A stretch of 64,000 nucleotides of DNA from assembly GCF_016598475.1 (NCBI RefSeq), contig NZ_JAEMUX010000029.1, forward strand, positions 1-64,000, given 5' to 3'. The notes below the pieces were generated by a model. The model made no database searches. It was not told the DNA's origin and saw only the letters and a program-made list of their open reading frames with translations. The first letter of the stretch is position 1, and every line of letters starts with the position of its first letter. This document shows, piece by piece, positions 42,466-51,872 of the stretch. The stretch is from Streptomyces adelaidensis. Lineage in GTDB: Bacteria; Actinomycetota; Actinomycetes; Streptomycetales; Streptomycetaceae. Both the position numbers and the translations under genes were made by a program.

Positions 42466-45400
42466 TCTGCATATCCTGGGTTCTCGATGATTTCACCCGT
42501 TGGTCTTCCGTAGCGCCAATATTCCGCTCGTACGATGTTGTTTGGATCGATGTTCCTGAAAATTACTTCTCGTTCGGATGGGAAGCCTGTTCCATTTATC
42601 CAAGATCGAATCGCGCCACCTAGTGAGCGGTTGACATCTACGCCATATCCGGCGCCGCGGATCTCATATACCCAGGTGCCGCGACCTTTAGCTGACTGCG
42701 GAAAATTACCTGCCTCGCTGACACTCTTGCTGGTGCCGACCCAGTTTGAGGGGGTGTCGTAGAGTGAATATTTTCCGATGTCCTCGTTGGTTCCCTTCGG
42801 TGAAAAGCCATTTTCAAAAACTGTTTCAGGCAGGCGGGTATCCCCTCGATAGACTACTTTAGGTTCGATTACTGCCTTGCGTGCGACGCCAAAGTCATCT
42901 GCGACGGCTTGGCGGCAGGGGGAGAGTCCCTCCGGATCTACTGCCTCCAGTGGGTTATGGACGTATGCAGCGGGATTGGGTGCAGGAGTGAGGCCGAGGG
43001 GGTCAGGAGTGATGTAGCGGGCCGTTTCGGGATCGTAATGGCGGAAGTAGTTGTAGTGGAGGCCCGTTTCAGGGTCGAAGTACTGGCCGGGGAAACGTAG
43101 AGGTGTGTAGGCGATGCTGTTGGTGGCCCAGGCTGTGGTGCCCCACAGGGTGCTGCGGGTGCGCCAGGCGATCTCGCCTTGTTCGTCGACGAGTTCGGTA
43201 GGGGTGCCGACAAGGTCGGTGATGACGGCGAAGAAACGGGAGTCGATCGCCTGTTGGGGAGCCCCCGCAGGGGTGATGCGTTCGGTCTGGGAGATGGGCC
43301 GCAGGCCTTGGTAGTCCCAGGTCAGGGTGACCGCGTTCGGCAGAGCCGGGGACGTGGTGGTCTGTTCGCAGAGGGTCGTGCCGTCCCAGGTGAAGTCGAC
43401 CCGCTCGATGACTGTTTTGCCGTCGTCCGCCAGACGGTGCTTCGCGGTACGGCGGCCCAGTGGGTCGTACGTGTAGCGCCAGCGTGTGCCGTCCGGCGTG
43501 GTCACCGATGTCAGCTGGTCCTCGGCGTCCCACTCGTACTGCCAGGAGTCCGGTTTGCGGGACAGGCGGGTTTTCTGGCGGAGCGCGATGCGGCCGAGGG
43601 TGTCGTGTTCATATCGGACACCTCCCGCACGGGTGATGCGGGTGCCCGCGTAGGCGCGGGGGCCGGTCGCCTCCTGGCCAGGGTGGTCGGTCGGCCATGA
43701 CGCTGACGTCTGGTTGCCCGCCTTGTCGTAGGCGTATGTCTCCGTCCAGTTCGCGGCGTGCACTGCTGTTACGCGGCCTGTCGCGTCCAGATCAAAGTGG
43801 CGGGAGCCGGCGAGTTGGTCGTCGATGCCGATCAGGTTGCCGTCGGCGCGATAGGTGTACGTGCGGTGCTGGACCGAGCGGTTGCTTGCTCCCCGTACGG
43901 ACTGGGTTGTCAAGCGGCTCAGGGAATCGAAGGTGTGCTCCAGGGTGACTGTCTCGCCGATGCGGCGGGTGACTTCGCGACCTGCCTCGTCGTAGGTAAA
44001 GTTGATGGTGTGGCCCGAGGCCGTCATTCCCGTGCGGCGACCGGTCGCGTCGTATGTCCACGTCGTCGTTGCGCCCGTCGGCGTGGTGCGGGATGACTGT
44101 CGGCCGAACTCGTCGTACTTATACGTCAGGTTGCGTCCGTCGACGTTTTCCGAGCGCACGAGGCCGAAGCGGTCGCGCAAGATTGTCAGAGCCGTACCAT
44201 CCGGGCCCGTCGCATGGGCGAGCTGGTCCGTCATGTCGTATGCGTACGTCGTGACTTGTCCCGCTGTGTCCTTTCGGGTCACTTGCCCCAACGCGTTGCG
44301 GGTGAATGACACCACCTGGCCGAGCGTGTTCATACGGGATGTCAGGCGGCCTGCCCTGTCGTGGGTGTAGGTGAGGATGCGGTCGTCGAAGTCCGTCTCC
44401 GCCATGAGGCGACCCGTCGCGTCGTACTCGTAACTCCATGTCAGGCCCTGCGGGTTGGTTACCCGCGTCAGGCGCAACTCTTCGTCGTGGTCGAACTCGT
44501 AGCGCACGCCGTCCGGGCCCGTCCGGGCAGTCAGCAGGTCGAAATGGGTGTACTCGAAGCGAGAGACGGCGCCCATCGAATCCGTGTGGGTGGTGCAGTT
44601 GCCCTCACCGTCGTACGTCCACGACTCCATGGTGCCGTCGGCGGCCGTGCGGCGGACGAGGTGGCCCTCGATCGTCCACTCCAACTGGGTCACCGCACCC
44701 ATTGGGTCCGTGATGGCGACGGGTCTGCCGAAGGGATCACGTTTGTATCGGCTTGTGGCGCCGAGGGAATCCGTGATCTCCAGGGGGAGACCGGCACGGT
44801 CACAGCGGACCGTTGCCGTGTGGCCGAGGGGATCGGTGACGGTGGTGAGGTGGCCTGAGTCGTTGTACGTGAAGTGGGTGGTGAGACCCGTTGGGGCCGT
44901 CACCGATGTGCGGTTGCCCCGTTCGTCGTACGCCTGGCGGACGACCGTGCCGTCCGGGTTCACCACTCGCACCGGCAGGCCGAGTTCGTTGTACTCGGCC
45001 CTCGCCTCGCGGCCGTCCGGGCGTATGACGACGGTCGGGTTGCCGGCCTTGTCGTAGCGGAACGTGGTCGTGTGGCCGAGCGGATCCGTGCGGGAGAGGA
45101 GGCGGTGGTAGCGGTCCCGTTCGAAGTGGGTGGCCGCGCCGAGGGGGTCGATCTCGGTGACGACCTGGCAGGCGTCGTTGATCACGAAGCGGCGGGTGTG
45201 GCCCTCGCCGGTCGTCGTGGTCGTCACGCGGTGCCCAGTTGCCGCATCCCGTTCGCCGTACGTGAAGAGGAGGCTCATGTGGCCGTGTGTGCCGCCCTCG
45301 GCGGTGCAGCGGTCCCGGTCGTCGTACTCGTACGCGTAGCCGCGGTCGTTCGTGTCCGTCCAGGATGTGACGCGGCCGACCTCGTCGTACGTGAAACGGA

Positions 45401-47255
45401 GCGGCAGACCGGAGGAGTTGATGACCTCGGTCAGGTCGCCGTCGGTGTAGCTGTAGCGCTTCAGTTCCTGGTCGCCGGAGGCCAGACGGAGTGCCGTGAC
45501 CCTGTCTGCCTCGGTGGTGATACGCACGTCGTATCCGGCGCTGGAGACGATGCCGAGCGGGGCGCCCTCGGCGTCGTACTCGAAGGTGAGCCAGTTGCCG
45601 TTGCGGTCGTCGATCTGCTCGATGACGGCCAGGTCGTCCCGGCGGTCGGTGAAGTGCCAGACGCGGTGCGTCTGCGGGTCGGTGACGGTGTAGCCGCCAT
45701 CCTCGCGGTCCAGGGGCCAGCGGGGGCCGTGGCTGGGGAGGGTCGGGACGCCCGGCGCCGGATGGGGATAGGCGAGGAGCAGGCCGTCCTCGGTGACGAA
45801 GATGACGCCCTCGGAATCGATCTCCAGGCGCTGGTCGACCGTCGAGGACCACGACGGGCCGAACCAGCGGCCGAAGTGGTAGCCGGACTCCACCCGCCGT
45901 CTGAAGACGAGAGGGAGAGCGCCCGGAAGCACCACGTCCGTCTGAGGCAGGTACATCTTGCCCGTGGTGAGGTCGACCGGGTCGGTCGGGTCCTTGTCGA
46001 CCTTCTGGTTGGGGTTGTCGTGCTCACGGGGCCCCTCGCTGACGGTGTCCCTCAGCTCTCGTTTGGCTCCCGCCTCGGCCGCGTCATCGAGTGTCCGCTT
46101 GAGCGCGCCCTTGATGCCGCCCGTCGCCACTCCACGTGCCGCCCCCGCGCCCTTGGTTCCGAGGAGGTCGAGGATGAAGCGGCCCGTGAATTCGGATGGG
46201 TCCTTCCTGGCGGACTGCCAGGCGTCCTTGAGGGCCCGGTCCGGATGCGCCACCGTCGAGGTGACCCCGGCCAGCGTCATGTTGACGTTCTGGTAGTACT
46301 CGGCGGGGTGGGCGATGTTGTACGGGTCGAGGGCGTTCATGCCGCGGGCGAAGGTGATGATGCCGGCGCCGCCCTTGACGACGCCGCCGGCGACGTGGAG
46401 GAGTTCCGTGCTCCTCGACGCCCCGTAGTCGGTGATTTCGGCCGCGAGGCGGAGGGCGGGGGGTAGTTCGGCGGGGGCGTGCTCCAAGGCGGCCTTGACC
46501 GAGGTAGCGGCGGTGCGGGCGGCCTCGTTGCGTTGGCGGCGGGCCTCTTTGAGGAGGTCGTGGGCGCGGGCGATGTCCGACTTGCCGGGGTCGTCGAACC
46601 CGGCCGGCTTGGGCCCGGGGTCCTCACCGGACTTCACCTTGGCGTTGTAGGTGTCGACCTTGGCGTTGTACGCGTCCACCGCCGCGTTGGACGCCTTCAC
46701 ACCGGCCTTGTAGGCGTCGACGGCGTCCTGCGCCTGGCCCTGGGCCCACTTGACCGTGTCCGCGTAGGAATCGAGGGCCTTGGCGGCCTGGTCGCAGGCG
46801 TCGGACGCGTAGCGCCACTTCTTGGGGTGCATGGCGAACTTCTCGCGGAAGGTGTCGGCCGCCAGGCCCTTCCAGCGGGAGGAGTCCAGCTTGCCCATGC
46901 CGTCGGCGACCTTGTCGAAGGCCGTGTGGAAGTCCTTGAGGTGTTTGGCGCTCTCCTGGATGCGGCCGACGTTGCCGTGGATGAGTTCGTTGGCCTGTTC
47001 GGTTTCGCCGAGTTGCTGTTCGCCGGGGGTGGCGCCCAGGGCGGAGGCGGCGCCGTCGCCCCAGTCCTCCACCTTGTCCGCCACGCCGTGGAGGCCCATG
47101 TCCTCCAAGCGCTCGCCGGCGAAGTCGGTGCCCTTGTCGATGCCTTCGCCGACGAGCTTCTTGCCGTCGTCGTAGACCTCTTCGGCCTTGCCGACGACCG
47201 TGTTGGCGGCACCCTTGAGCTTGTCGCCCACGCCGTCCGGAATCCAGCCACCCAT
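42462..47255 (-). CDS. RHS-repeat polymorphic toxin with C-terminal ADP-ribosyltransferase domain
   Basis: 1,597 residues from MGGWIPDGVGDK (ATG 47255, overlapping the upstream TGA). Residues 1-220: helical region of the type found at the start of actinobacterial T7SS-type polymorphic toxins (WKGLAADTFREKFAMHPKKW). About 420-500: DUF6531-type entry, DPVDLTTGKMYLPQTDVVLP. Then long YD/RHS repeats (TYAYD, YEYD units) to the RHS core end LRFPGQYFDPETGLHYNYFR...YITPDPLGL. The last 131 residues (1467-1597, bases 42857-42465) form the toxin: VVYRGD (R1470), NWVGTSKS (1505-1511) and SEREVIF (E1561/E1563) read as the R-S-E triad of ADP-ribosyltransferases, with an ExE end. Base composition drops sharply in the tip. 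Confidence 0.88.
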   Translation of the reverse strand: MGGWIPDGVGDKLKGAANTVVGKAEEVYDDGKKLVGEGIDKGTDFAGERLEDMGLHGVADKVEDWGDGAASALGATPGEQQLGETEQANELIHGNVGRIQESAKHLKDFHTAFDKVADGMGKLDSSRWKGLAADTFREKFAMHPKKWRYASDACDQAAKALDSYADTVKWAQGQAQDAVDAYKAGVKASNAAVDAYNAKVDTYNAKVKSGEDPGPKPAGFDDPGKSDIARAHDLLKEARRQRNEAARTAATSVKAALEHAPAELPPALRLAAEITDYGASRSTELLHVAGGVVKGGAGIITFARGMNALDPYNIAHPAEYYQNVNMTLAGVTSTVAHPDRALKDAWQSARKDPSEFTGRFILDLLGTKGAGAARGVATGGIKGALKRTLDDAAEAGAKRELRDTVSEGPREHDNPNQKVDKDPTDPVDLTTGKMYLPQTDVVLPGALPLVFRRRVESGYHFGRWFGPSWSSTVDQRLEIDSEGVIFVTEDGLLLAYPHPAPGVPTLPSHGPRWPLDREDGGYTVTDPQTHRVWHFTDRRDDLAVIEQIDDRNGNWLTFEYDAEGAPLGIVSSAGYDVRITTEADRVTALRLASGDQELKRYSYTDGDLTEVINSSGLPLRFTYDEVGRVTSWTDTNDRGYAYEYDDRDRCTAEGGTHGHMSLLFTYGERDAATGHRVTTTTTGEGHTRRFVINDACQVVTEIDPLGAATHFERDRYHRLLSRTDPLGHTTTFRYDKAGNPTVVIRPDGREARAEYNELGLPVRVVNPDGTVVRQAYDERGNRTSVTAPTGLTTHFTYNDSGHLTTVTDPLGHTATVRCDRAGLPLEITDSLGATSRYKRDPFGRPVAITDPMGAVTQLEWTIEGHLVRRTAADGTMESWTYDGEGNCTTHTDSMGAVSRFEYTHFDLLTARTGPDGVRYEFDHDEELRLTRVTNPQGLTWSYEYDATGRLMAETDFDDRILTYTHDRAGRLTSRMNTLGQVVSFTRNALGQVTRKDTAGQVTTYAYDMTDQLAHATGPDGTALTILRDRFGLVRSENVDGRNLTYKYDEFGRQSSRTTPTGATTTWTYDATGRRTGMTASGHTINFTYDEAGREVTRRIGETVTLEHTFDSLSRLTTQSVRGASNRSVQHRTYTYRADGNLIGIDDQLAGSRHFDLDATGRVTAVHAANWTETYAYDKAGNQTSASWPTDHPGQEATGPRAYAGTRITRAGGVRYEHDTLGRIALRQKTRLSRKPDSWQYEWDAEDQLTSVTTPDGTRWRYTYDPLGRRTAKHRLADDGKTVIERVDFTWDGTTLCEQTTTSPALPNAVTLTWDYQGLRPISQTERITPAGAPQQAIDSRFFAVITDLVGTPTELVDEQGEIAWRTRSTLWGTTAWATNSIAYTPLRFPGQYFDPETGLHYNYFRHYDPETARYITPDPLGLTPAPNPAAYVHNPLEAVDPEGLSPCRQAVADDFGVARKAVIEPKVVYRGDTRLPETVFENGFSPKGTNEDIGKYSLYDTPSNWVGTSKSVSEAGNFPQSAKGRGTWVYEIRGAGYGVDVNRSLGGAIRSWINGTGFPSEREVIFRNIDPNNIVRAEYWRYGRPTGEIIENPGYAE

Positions 47256-47971
47256 CAGCGGTCGCCCCCGCCCTGCCGCTGTCCCTCTCCCTGGGCTTCT
47301 TGGGCTCCCTGGGCCGCCTGCTCGCGCTCCTCGGGCGACGGGCCGTACTGCTGGTCCAGCCACGCCTCGTACTGCTGGTCCGTCATGCCCATCGACTCCT
47401 GCGGGTCGACCGGCCCGTGCTGGAGAAGGGGGGAGGTCAGTGCGTCACGCCGAGCGTCGTTCCAGGCCTGGTCGGTGTTCTCCTGGGCCCCCTTCCAGGA
47501 CTCCGCGCTCCAGCCGGAGGTGGCGAACATGTGGTTGTCACCGATCTCGCCCCACGTCATCCGCGCGACATCGTCCTCGGTGAGATGCGGGTTGCCCATC
47601 ACGGAGTTCGCCGCGATCTTGAAGGTGCCGTCGATGTACTGCTCGGTCTCGTAGAACGTGCCGGCTGCCAGACCCACGGCGTCCGCGAACGCACTGCCCT
47701 CCAGGATCAGCGCGCGCACACCCCACTCCCAGCGTTCGCAGAACGAGTCGAGCGCCGACGTCAGTCCGCCGTGGCCCAACTCCAGGCCGGACAGCGCCAG
47801 TTCGGAGAAGCCTCGGCCCGCACTCGCCTCGCCGATCATGCCGAGTTCGCGAAGCTCCGACATAGCCAGGTTGATGCCCTCGGTGATCAGGGACAGGGCT
47901 TCCACCTGCAGGTCCTGTCCACCACCGCCGGGGCCTCCGCCGGTACTACCGCCGCCGCCGCCGTCGTTCAT
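47255..47971 (-). CDS. secretion-partner-like protein upstream of RHS toxin
   Basis: 238 residues, ATG 47971, stop overlapping the RHS start (TGATG). Glycine-rich start, then a helical core of about 90 residues (ALSLITEGINLAMSELRELG, FSELALSGLELGHGGLTSAL, CERWEWGVRALILEGSAF) like the ESX/WXG-type partner proteins that precede large toxins in actinobacteria, and an acidic Gln-rich tail. Likely needed for export or folding of the toxin. Coupled to both neighbours. Confidence 0.75.
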   Translation of the reverse strand: MNDGGGGGSTGGGPGGGGQDLQVEALSLITEGINLAMSELRELGMIGEASAGRGFSELALSGLELGHGGLTSALDSFCERWEWGVRALILEGSAFADAVGLAAGTFYETEQYIDGTFKIAANSVMGNPHLTEDDVARMTWGEIGDNHMFATSGWSAESWKGAQENTDQAWNDARRDALTSPLLQHGPVDPQESMGMTDQQYEAWLDQQYGPSPEEREQAAQGAQEAQGEGQRQGGGDR

Positions 47972-48558
47972 CGCGTCAACTCCCCGTTTCCGCCGACCCC
48001 GTTCATCTCGCCTTCGTCCGTGTCCACGTCCGTGTCCACGTCCGTGTCCACGGCAGCCGCGTCCGGCACGATCCCCCGCACCGGCGGGAACAGCGCGCCC
48101 TGGCCCTCGCTGCCGGCGTCCAGCGCCACCCCGTACGGCACCGGCATCGCCGGGATCGCCACGTCCAGCAGCCGGGCGCCCAGGACACGGTCGTACGTCC
48201 ACTCCCATGCGCCTTCGCCCCTTGCGATGGCGAACCGGGCCAGGGAGGGTTCGTCGGAGAAGGCGTAGATCCACCGGATGCCGCCATGCTCCGCGGTCAG
48301 GGGCGAGCCGTCGTCCGAGAGGGGCACCAGGACCGCCGTACGCCGGAACTCACCGAGCAGGGCGGCGGCTTCGCGCCGGCGGCGGGTGAGGGCGAGATCG
48401 TCTGCCGCCGGGGGAGGGGCGTGCTCTTCGGGCGGCACGGGTGGTTGTTCGGGCGTGGTTTCGTTCGGCTCTGCCGGTGAGGCCATTTCCACGTAGTCGA
48501 AGATCCTGGACCGGCGCGTCCCCTCCGCCACCCCGCTGCCTCCCCCGTGATCAGACAT
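47968..48558 (-). CDS. SseB-like protein, first gene of toxin operon
   Basis: 196 residues from ATG 48558 (or ATG 48570). Proline-rich N-terminus (EQPPVPPEEHAPPPAADD), then a compact domain resembling SseB proteins: LLGEFRRTAVLVPLSDDGSP, RWIYAFSDEPSLARFAIARG, LDVAIPAMPVPYGVALDAGS. Ends in DTDVDTDVDTDEG, encoded by GTCCACGTCCGT repeats (48016-48050). SseB-like proteins often lead ESX/RHS toxin operons in Streptomyces, perhaps as chaperones. ATGA overlap with the next gene. Confidence 0.75.
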   Translation of the reverse strand: MSDHGGGSGVAEGTRRSRIFDYVEMASPAEPNETTPEQPPVPPEEHAPPPAADDLALTRRRREAAALLGEFRRTAVLVPLSDDGSPLTAEHGGIRWIYAFSDEPSLARFAIARGEGAWEWTYDRVLGARLLDVAIPAMPVPYGVALDAGSEGQGALFPPVRGIVPDAAAVDTDVDTDVDTDEGEMNGVGGNGELTR

Positions 48559-48630
48559 GCGTGCGATCATCGCACCGGCGTGCTACAGGCTGCAACGCCT
48601 TCGCCTTTGCCACCGTGTAGAGCGTCTCGC

Positions 48631-48700
48631 AGACGGAGAAGAAGGAGAGGTGAGGGGGAGAGAGGGGAGAGGCGAGGTGGGGAGAGGAGCGAAGAGGGGT
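48631..48700 (+). repeat. polypurine tract upstream of toxin operon
   Basis: About 70 bases almost entirely A and G, with runs such as GAGGGGGAGAGAGGGGAGAGG, lying upstream of the toxin operon start at 48558. The runs of four or five G could form unusual structures; no gene. Confidence 0.5.
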
Positions 48701-48747
48701 ACATGTCGCCGTGGCGACAGCGGTCCCCCTCCGGCTCCTGTGGCGTC

Positions 48748-49749
48748 CTACGCCCCCGGCCGCTCGCGGTACCTGTCCACCACCCCCCGCTTCAGTACGG
48801 CGTTCTCGCTCATGATCATGCCCTTCTTCCCCATCTCCCCGTCCGCCGTCAGGTAGCTGCGCTCGCCCAGGTACGTGAGGGTGTCACGGTCGAAGATCCA
48901 CTCGGTTGCCCAGGCGGCGCGCTCGTCGACCCGGCGGATGCCGACGCCGTGCCGCCCGGCGGGGTCGACGGCGTCCTCGATCAGGGTCACCCCGGGGATC
49001 TTCGCCGCGGCCTCGTACAGTGCGGCGGCGGTCGCCGGCGGCATGATCGTCTCGCCCAGCAGTTCGCCGATCCTGTCGAAGACGGCCTGGGCCTTCTCCT
49101 GGCCCTCCACCTTGCCGGTCAGGCGGTAGAGCTCGGTGAGGAGTTCGTCGGGGTCGGTGGGCAGGGCGGCCAGCCACTTGTACGTGGGGCGGTCGATGCC
49201 CGCCGGGGTGCCCGGTGAGCCCGGCGGCAGCAGTTCCCTGACCGGGGAGTAGCCGCCCGCCTCGTAGTGCAGGGCCAACTGCTTCACCGGGCCGGGCTCC
49301 TGCGACACCCACACCTCCCGCTGGTGCAACTCTTCGGGCTTGAACGGGCCGTCCTCGAAGGCCTCCGCCCCGGCGGTCAGACTCTTGACGTAGACCAGCT
49401 GGTCGTCGTGGACGGGCGTGACCTCCGTCTGGGCGGCGACGTCGGCGATACGGTCGAGGAAGAGGGCGGCTGTCTCGGTGTCGGACGGTTCCAGCCCGTA
49501 GCCGGAGTCCATGTTCGTGACGAGGCCGACGGTCAGCGCACCGGCCAGCGCGAGGGCGGCGGCGGGCATCCAGAGCGCCGGGCGAAGCGCCTGGACGCGT
49601 GGCTGCCGGGCCGTGGTGGGGGCGTGGGGCGCGGGTATCCGGTCGTCGTCGATGAGCTGCATCAAACGGTCCTTGTGGTGGGCGAGGCGACCAGGCGGAA
49701 CGTCCCGTTCGGGCGGGGGCGGCAGCACTCGGGCCAGCTCCTCGTTCAT
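48748..49749 (-). CDS. CU044_5270 family protein
   Basis: 333 residues, ATG 49749 overlapping the sigma factor stop (ATGA). A short cytoplasmic N-terminus (LARVLPPPPERDVPPGRLAH), one membrane segment near 60-80 (ALWMPAAALALAGALTVGLV), then a large extracytoplasmic domain with WVSQEPGPVKQLALHYEAGG and the family's ending ILxDRxxxxYLGER-like WIFDRDTLTYLGERSYLT. The CU044_5270 family is habitually paired with ECF sigma factors and may act as their membrane regulator. The coupling here agrees. Confidence 0.9.
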   Translation of the reverse strand: MNEELARVLPPPPERDVPPGRLAHHKDRLMQLIDDDRIPAPHAPTTARQPRVQALRPALWMPAAALALAGALTVGLVTNMDSGYGLEPSDTETAALFLDRIADVAAQTEVTPVHDDQLVYVKSLTAGAEAFEDGPFKPEELHQREVWVSQEPGPVKQLALHYEAGGYSPVRELLPPGSPGTPAGIDRPTYKWLAALPTDPDELLTELYRLTGKVEGQEKAQAVFDRIGELLGETIMPPATAAALYEAAAKIPGVTLIEDAVDPAGRHGVGIRRVDERAAWATEWIFDRDTLTYLGERSYLTADGEMGKKGMIMSENAVLKRGVVDRYRERPGA

Positions 49750-50432
49750 CGGGATCCCTCCTGAATCTCCTTGAGCGGAAGGGCCGCGAACGCGGCCTCG
49801 CCCTCTACCTCTCCGCGACGACGCCCCGGTTCCATGCCATTTGTGCTGGTTTCTGACCGCTGCCCGTCCGGTCCCTCGCTCCGCCGCTCGCTCAGACGTT
49901 CGTCCGTGAGCCGGCGGAGCCGTGCCCGCGCCCGCGACAGCCGCGACCGCACGGTCCCCACCGAGACACCCAGGGCCTGGGCCGCCTGCGGATAGTCGAG
50001 GCCGCCCCACACGCACAGCGCCAGCACCTCCCGCTCCCCGCGCCGCAGTCGCCCGTACACCTGGCGTACGGCGGCGAGCCGGCGCGCGTCGTCGAGGCGC
50101 CCGGCGGTCTCGTCGGCGAAGTCGGCCACCGGGTCCGGGGCCGGGCGGCGGGCCAGGAAGGCCAGGCGGCGGCCGAGGCCCCGGTTGGCGTTGCGGGCCT
50201 TGTTGGTCGCGATGCCCAGCAGCCACGGCTTCAACGTGCCCCCGTCCGACTCCAGTTGCGCCCGCGTGCGCCAGGCGTCCAGGAAGGTGTCCGCCATCAC
50301 CTCCTCGGCCGTCGACCAGTCGCCGGTCAGCCGGTAGGCATGGTTGTAGACGGCGCGCGCGTACGCGTCGTAGACCTCCGCGAAGGCCTCCCGGTCCCCG
50401 GCCCGTATCCGCGCCCGCAACGGGTCACTCAT
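49746..50432 (-). CDS. ECF RNA polymerase sigma factor
   Basis: 228 residues, ATG 50432. Region 2: FAEVYDAYARAVYNHAYRLTG and AEEVMADTFLDAW; region 4: LRRGEREVLALCVWGGLDYP, AQALGVSVGTVRSRLSRARA. The 50-residue C-terminal extension after region 4 (Ser/Glu/Gly-rich) is unusual and may be a regulatory tail. Coupled to its CU044_5270 partner. Drives a probably stress-linked regulon; promoter not determined. Confidence 0.93.
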   Translation of the reverse strand: MSDPLRARIRAGDREAFAEVYDAYARAVYNHAYRLTGDWSTAEEVMADTFLDAWRTRAQLESDGGTLKPWLLGIATNKARNANRGLGRRLAFLARRPAPDPVADFADETAGRLDDARRLAAVRQVYGRLRRGEREVLALCVWGGLDYPQAAQALGVSVGTVRSRLSRARARLRRLTDERLSERRSEGPDGQRSETSTNGMEPGRRRGEVEGEAAFAALPLKEIQEGSR

Positions 50433-50830
50433 CTCGCATGCACCTCTTACACCTCACACCCCGTGTCTCTCCGCGAGACGGGGGAGGTTCCGGTGACCTG
50501 CGCCACAGCGGCAGTGTGGCGCGTAGGGCGCGAACGGGCGGCAGTCCATCCGCCGAGGGTCGTCAATTCTCCCCGCACGAGACCCGGTCACCCGTCCGGG
50601 TGCCCTCAACGCCCGTGCTGGCGTGCCGAGTTGGGGCATATGCGTCTTACTCTGTGTGGATACGGCCCGTACCTTCGGTGAGTTGATCAAGAAGATTCGG
50701 TGTTGATCGGGGCATGCCGTGGATATGGTGCTGATGCAAGACGATGCAGGAGGGGCGTCGAGGCCGGCGTCGAACCTCACAGGGGCCATCTGGGGCGGTG
50801 GACGACCATCCCGCCGCCGCAGTGAACGGG
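50433..50830. other. divergent intergenic region, sigma factor / Tad locus
   Basis: About 400 bases separating the minus-strand sigma gene from the plus-strand Tad locus. Short frames occur but none has a ribosome site with coding composition. The next gene may begin earlier, as a GGAGGGG occurs at 50747-50753. Promoters for both units should be here. Confidence 0.5.
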
Positions 50831-51736
50831 GTGGTGTGCAGCGTGCCGACCGCGATAGCCGTCACCAGTTCCGACCTGGTGCTCCCACCGCATGACCGGC
50901 AGACCCCGCTCGCAGTCGTACAGCCGCAGGAGACCCTCGAAAGCTCCCTGCTCGGCATGCACGCGCTCATCGAACAGCACGGCTACGTCATCGCCCTCCA
51001 CTCGGTCTCCGACGCGTCCGCCGTCACCCGGCGGCTGCACACCGTCCGCTCCGTGCTGGAGAGCGACCGCATCGCGCTGCTCGGCGTCGACCTGCCGCCG
51101 CTCGGACTCGCCCTGCTCGCCCAGCAGTTGCGGCAGCTGTCCGTCTGCGACTTCAGCCCGGGCGTGCTCGCCTCCTCCGTACGCCTCCTCGCGCACTACA
51201 TCTACGCCGGCGCCCTCCTCGGCTCCGTCGCCAAGCTGGACCGGGTGCCGGTCACACTGAAGTCGCACGCCAAGTCCTGGGTGCCGGGCGCCCAGTTCGC
51301 CGTACTGGCCAACCCCCGGCCCCAGCTCGTCCGGCTGAACGTCGCCGACCAGGAACCCCTCGCGGGGCCCGAGTTCGGCACCCGGCTGCTCGTCGCGCAG
51401 GGGCCGCAGCCGCCGTCGGACTGGGTGACCGGGACGCTCGCGCCGGCCTGGCAGGTGCAGGGCGTCGCGACGGTGCCGCTGCCGGCGGGGTCCGCGCGCT
51501 GGTGGGGGACCGGGAAGCTCGTCGAGTTCGCCGCCGGCCTCTCCGACGTCTCCGTGCTCTACCAGCTCGTGTCGTCCGTACGCCGCGAGACCTGCCACTG
51601 GTGCGGCCTCGAACTCATCGGCGACCGCTGCGGGTTCTGCGCGGCACCCTTACGTGAACCGGAACCCGCCCCCACCTCGGTCGGCGTGGCCGGACCGTCC
51701 GGCCCCGTCCGGGCCCTGCCGCGAGGGGCCCCATGA
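50831..51736 (+). CDS. zinc-ribbon protein at head of Tad locus
   Basis: 301 residues if begun at GTG 50831; GTG 50834 or GTG 50843 are alternatives, and ATG 50744 is possible. The body is alpha/beta with ALLGVDLPPLGLALLAQQLR and ends in a CHWCGLELIGDRCGFC zinc ribbon (two CxxC). Proteins like this head Tad loci in streptomycetes; role not established. No membrane segment. Confidence 0.75.
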   Translation: MVCSVPTAIAVTSSDLVLPPHDRQTPLAVVQPQETLESSLLGMHALIEQHGYVIALHSVSDASAVTRRLHTVRSVLESDRIALLGVDLPPLGLALLAQQLRQLSVCDFSPGVLASSVRLLAHYIYAGALLGSVAKLDRVPVTLKSHAKSWVPGAQFAVLANPRPQLVRLNVADQEPLAGPEFGTRLLVAQGPQPPSDWVTGTLAPAWQVQGVATVPLPAGSARWWGTGKLVEFAAGLSDVSVLYQLVSSVRRETCHWCGLELIGDRCGFCAAPLREPEPAPTSVGVAGPSGPVRALPRGAP

Positions 51737-51762
51737 CGGACGAACGACAACTTCACAGCCGG

Positions 51763-51830
51763 CGATGCAGCCCGCGAGCCGACTCGCGATGCAGCCCGCG
51801 AGCCGACTGGCAAGACAGCCCGCAAGGCCG
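51763..51830 (+). repeat. 24-bp tandem repeat before cpaB
   Basis: CGATGCAGCCCGCGAGCCGA plus CTCG occurs at 51763-51786 and 51787-51810 (last base differing), with a degenerate third copy to 51830. It lies in the gap between the zinc-ribbon gene and cpaB. Confidence 0.7.
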
Positions 51831-51872
51831 TACGACCCGTCCGTCCTCACCCCGATCGAGGTTGTCCGCGTC

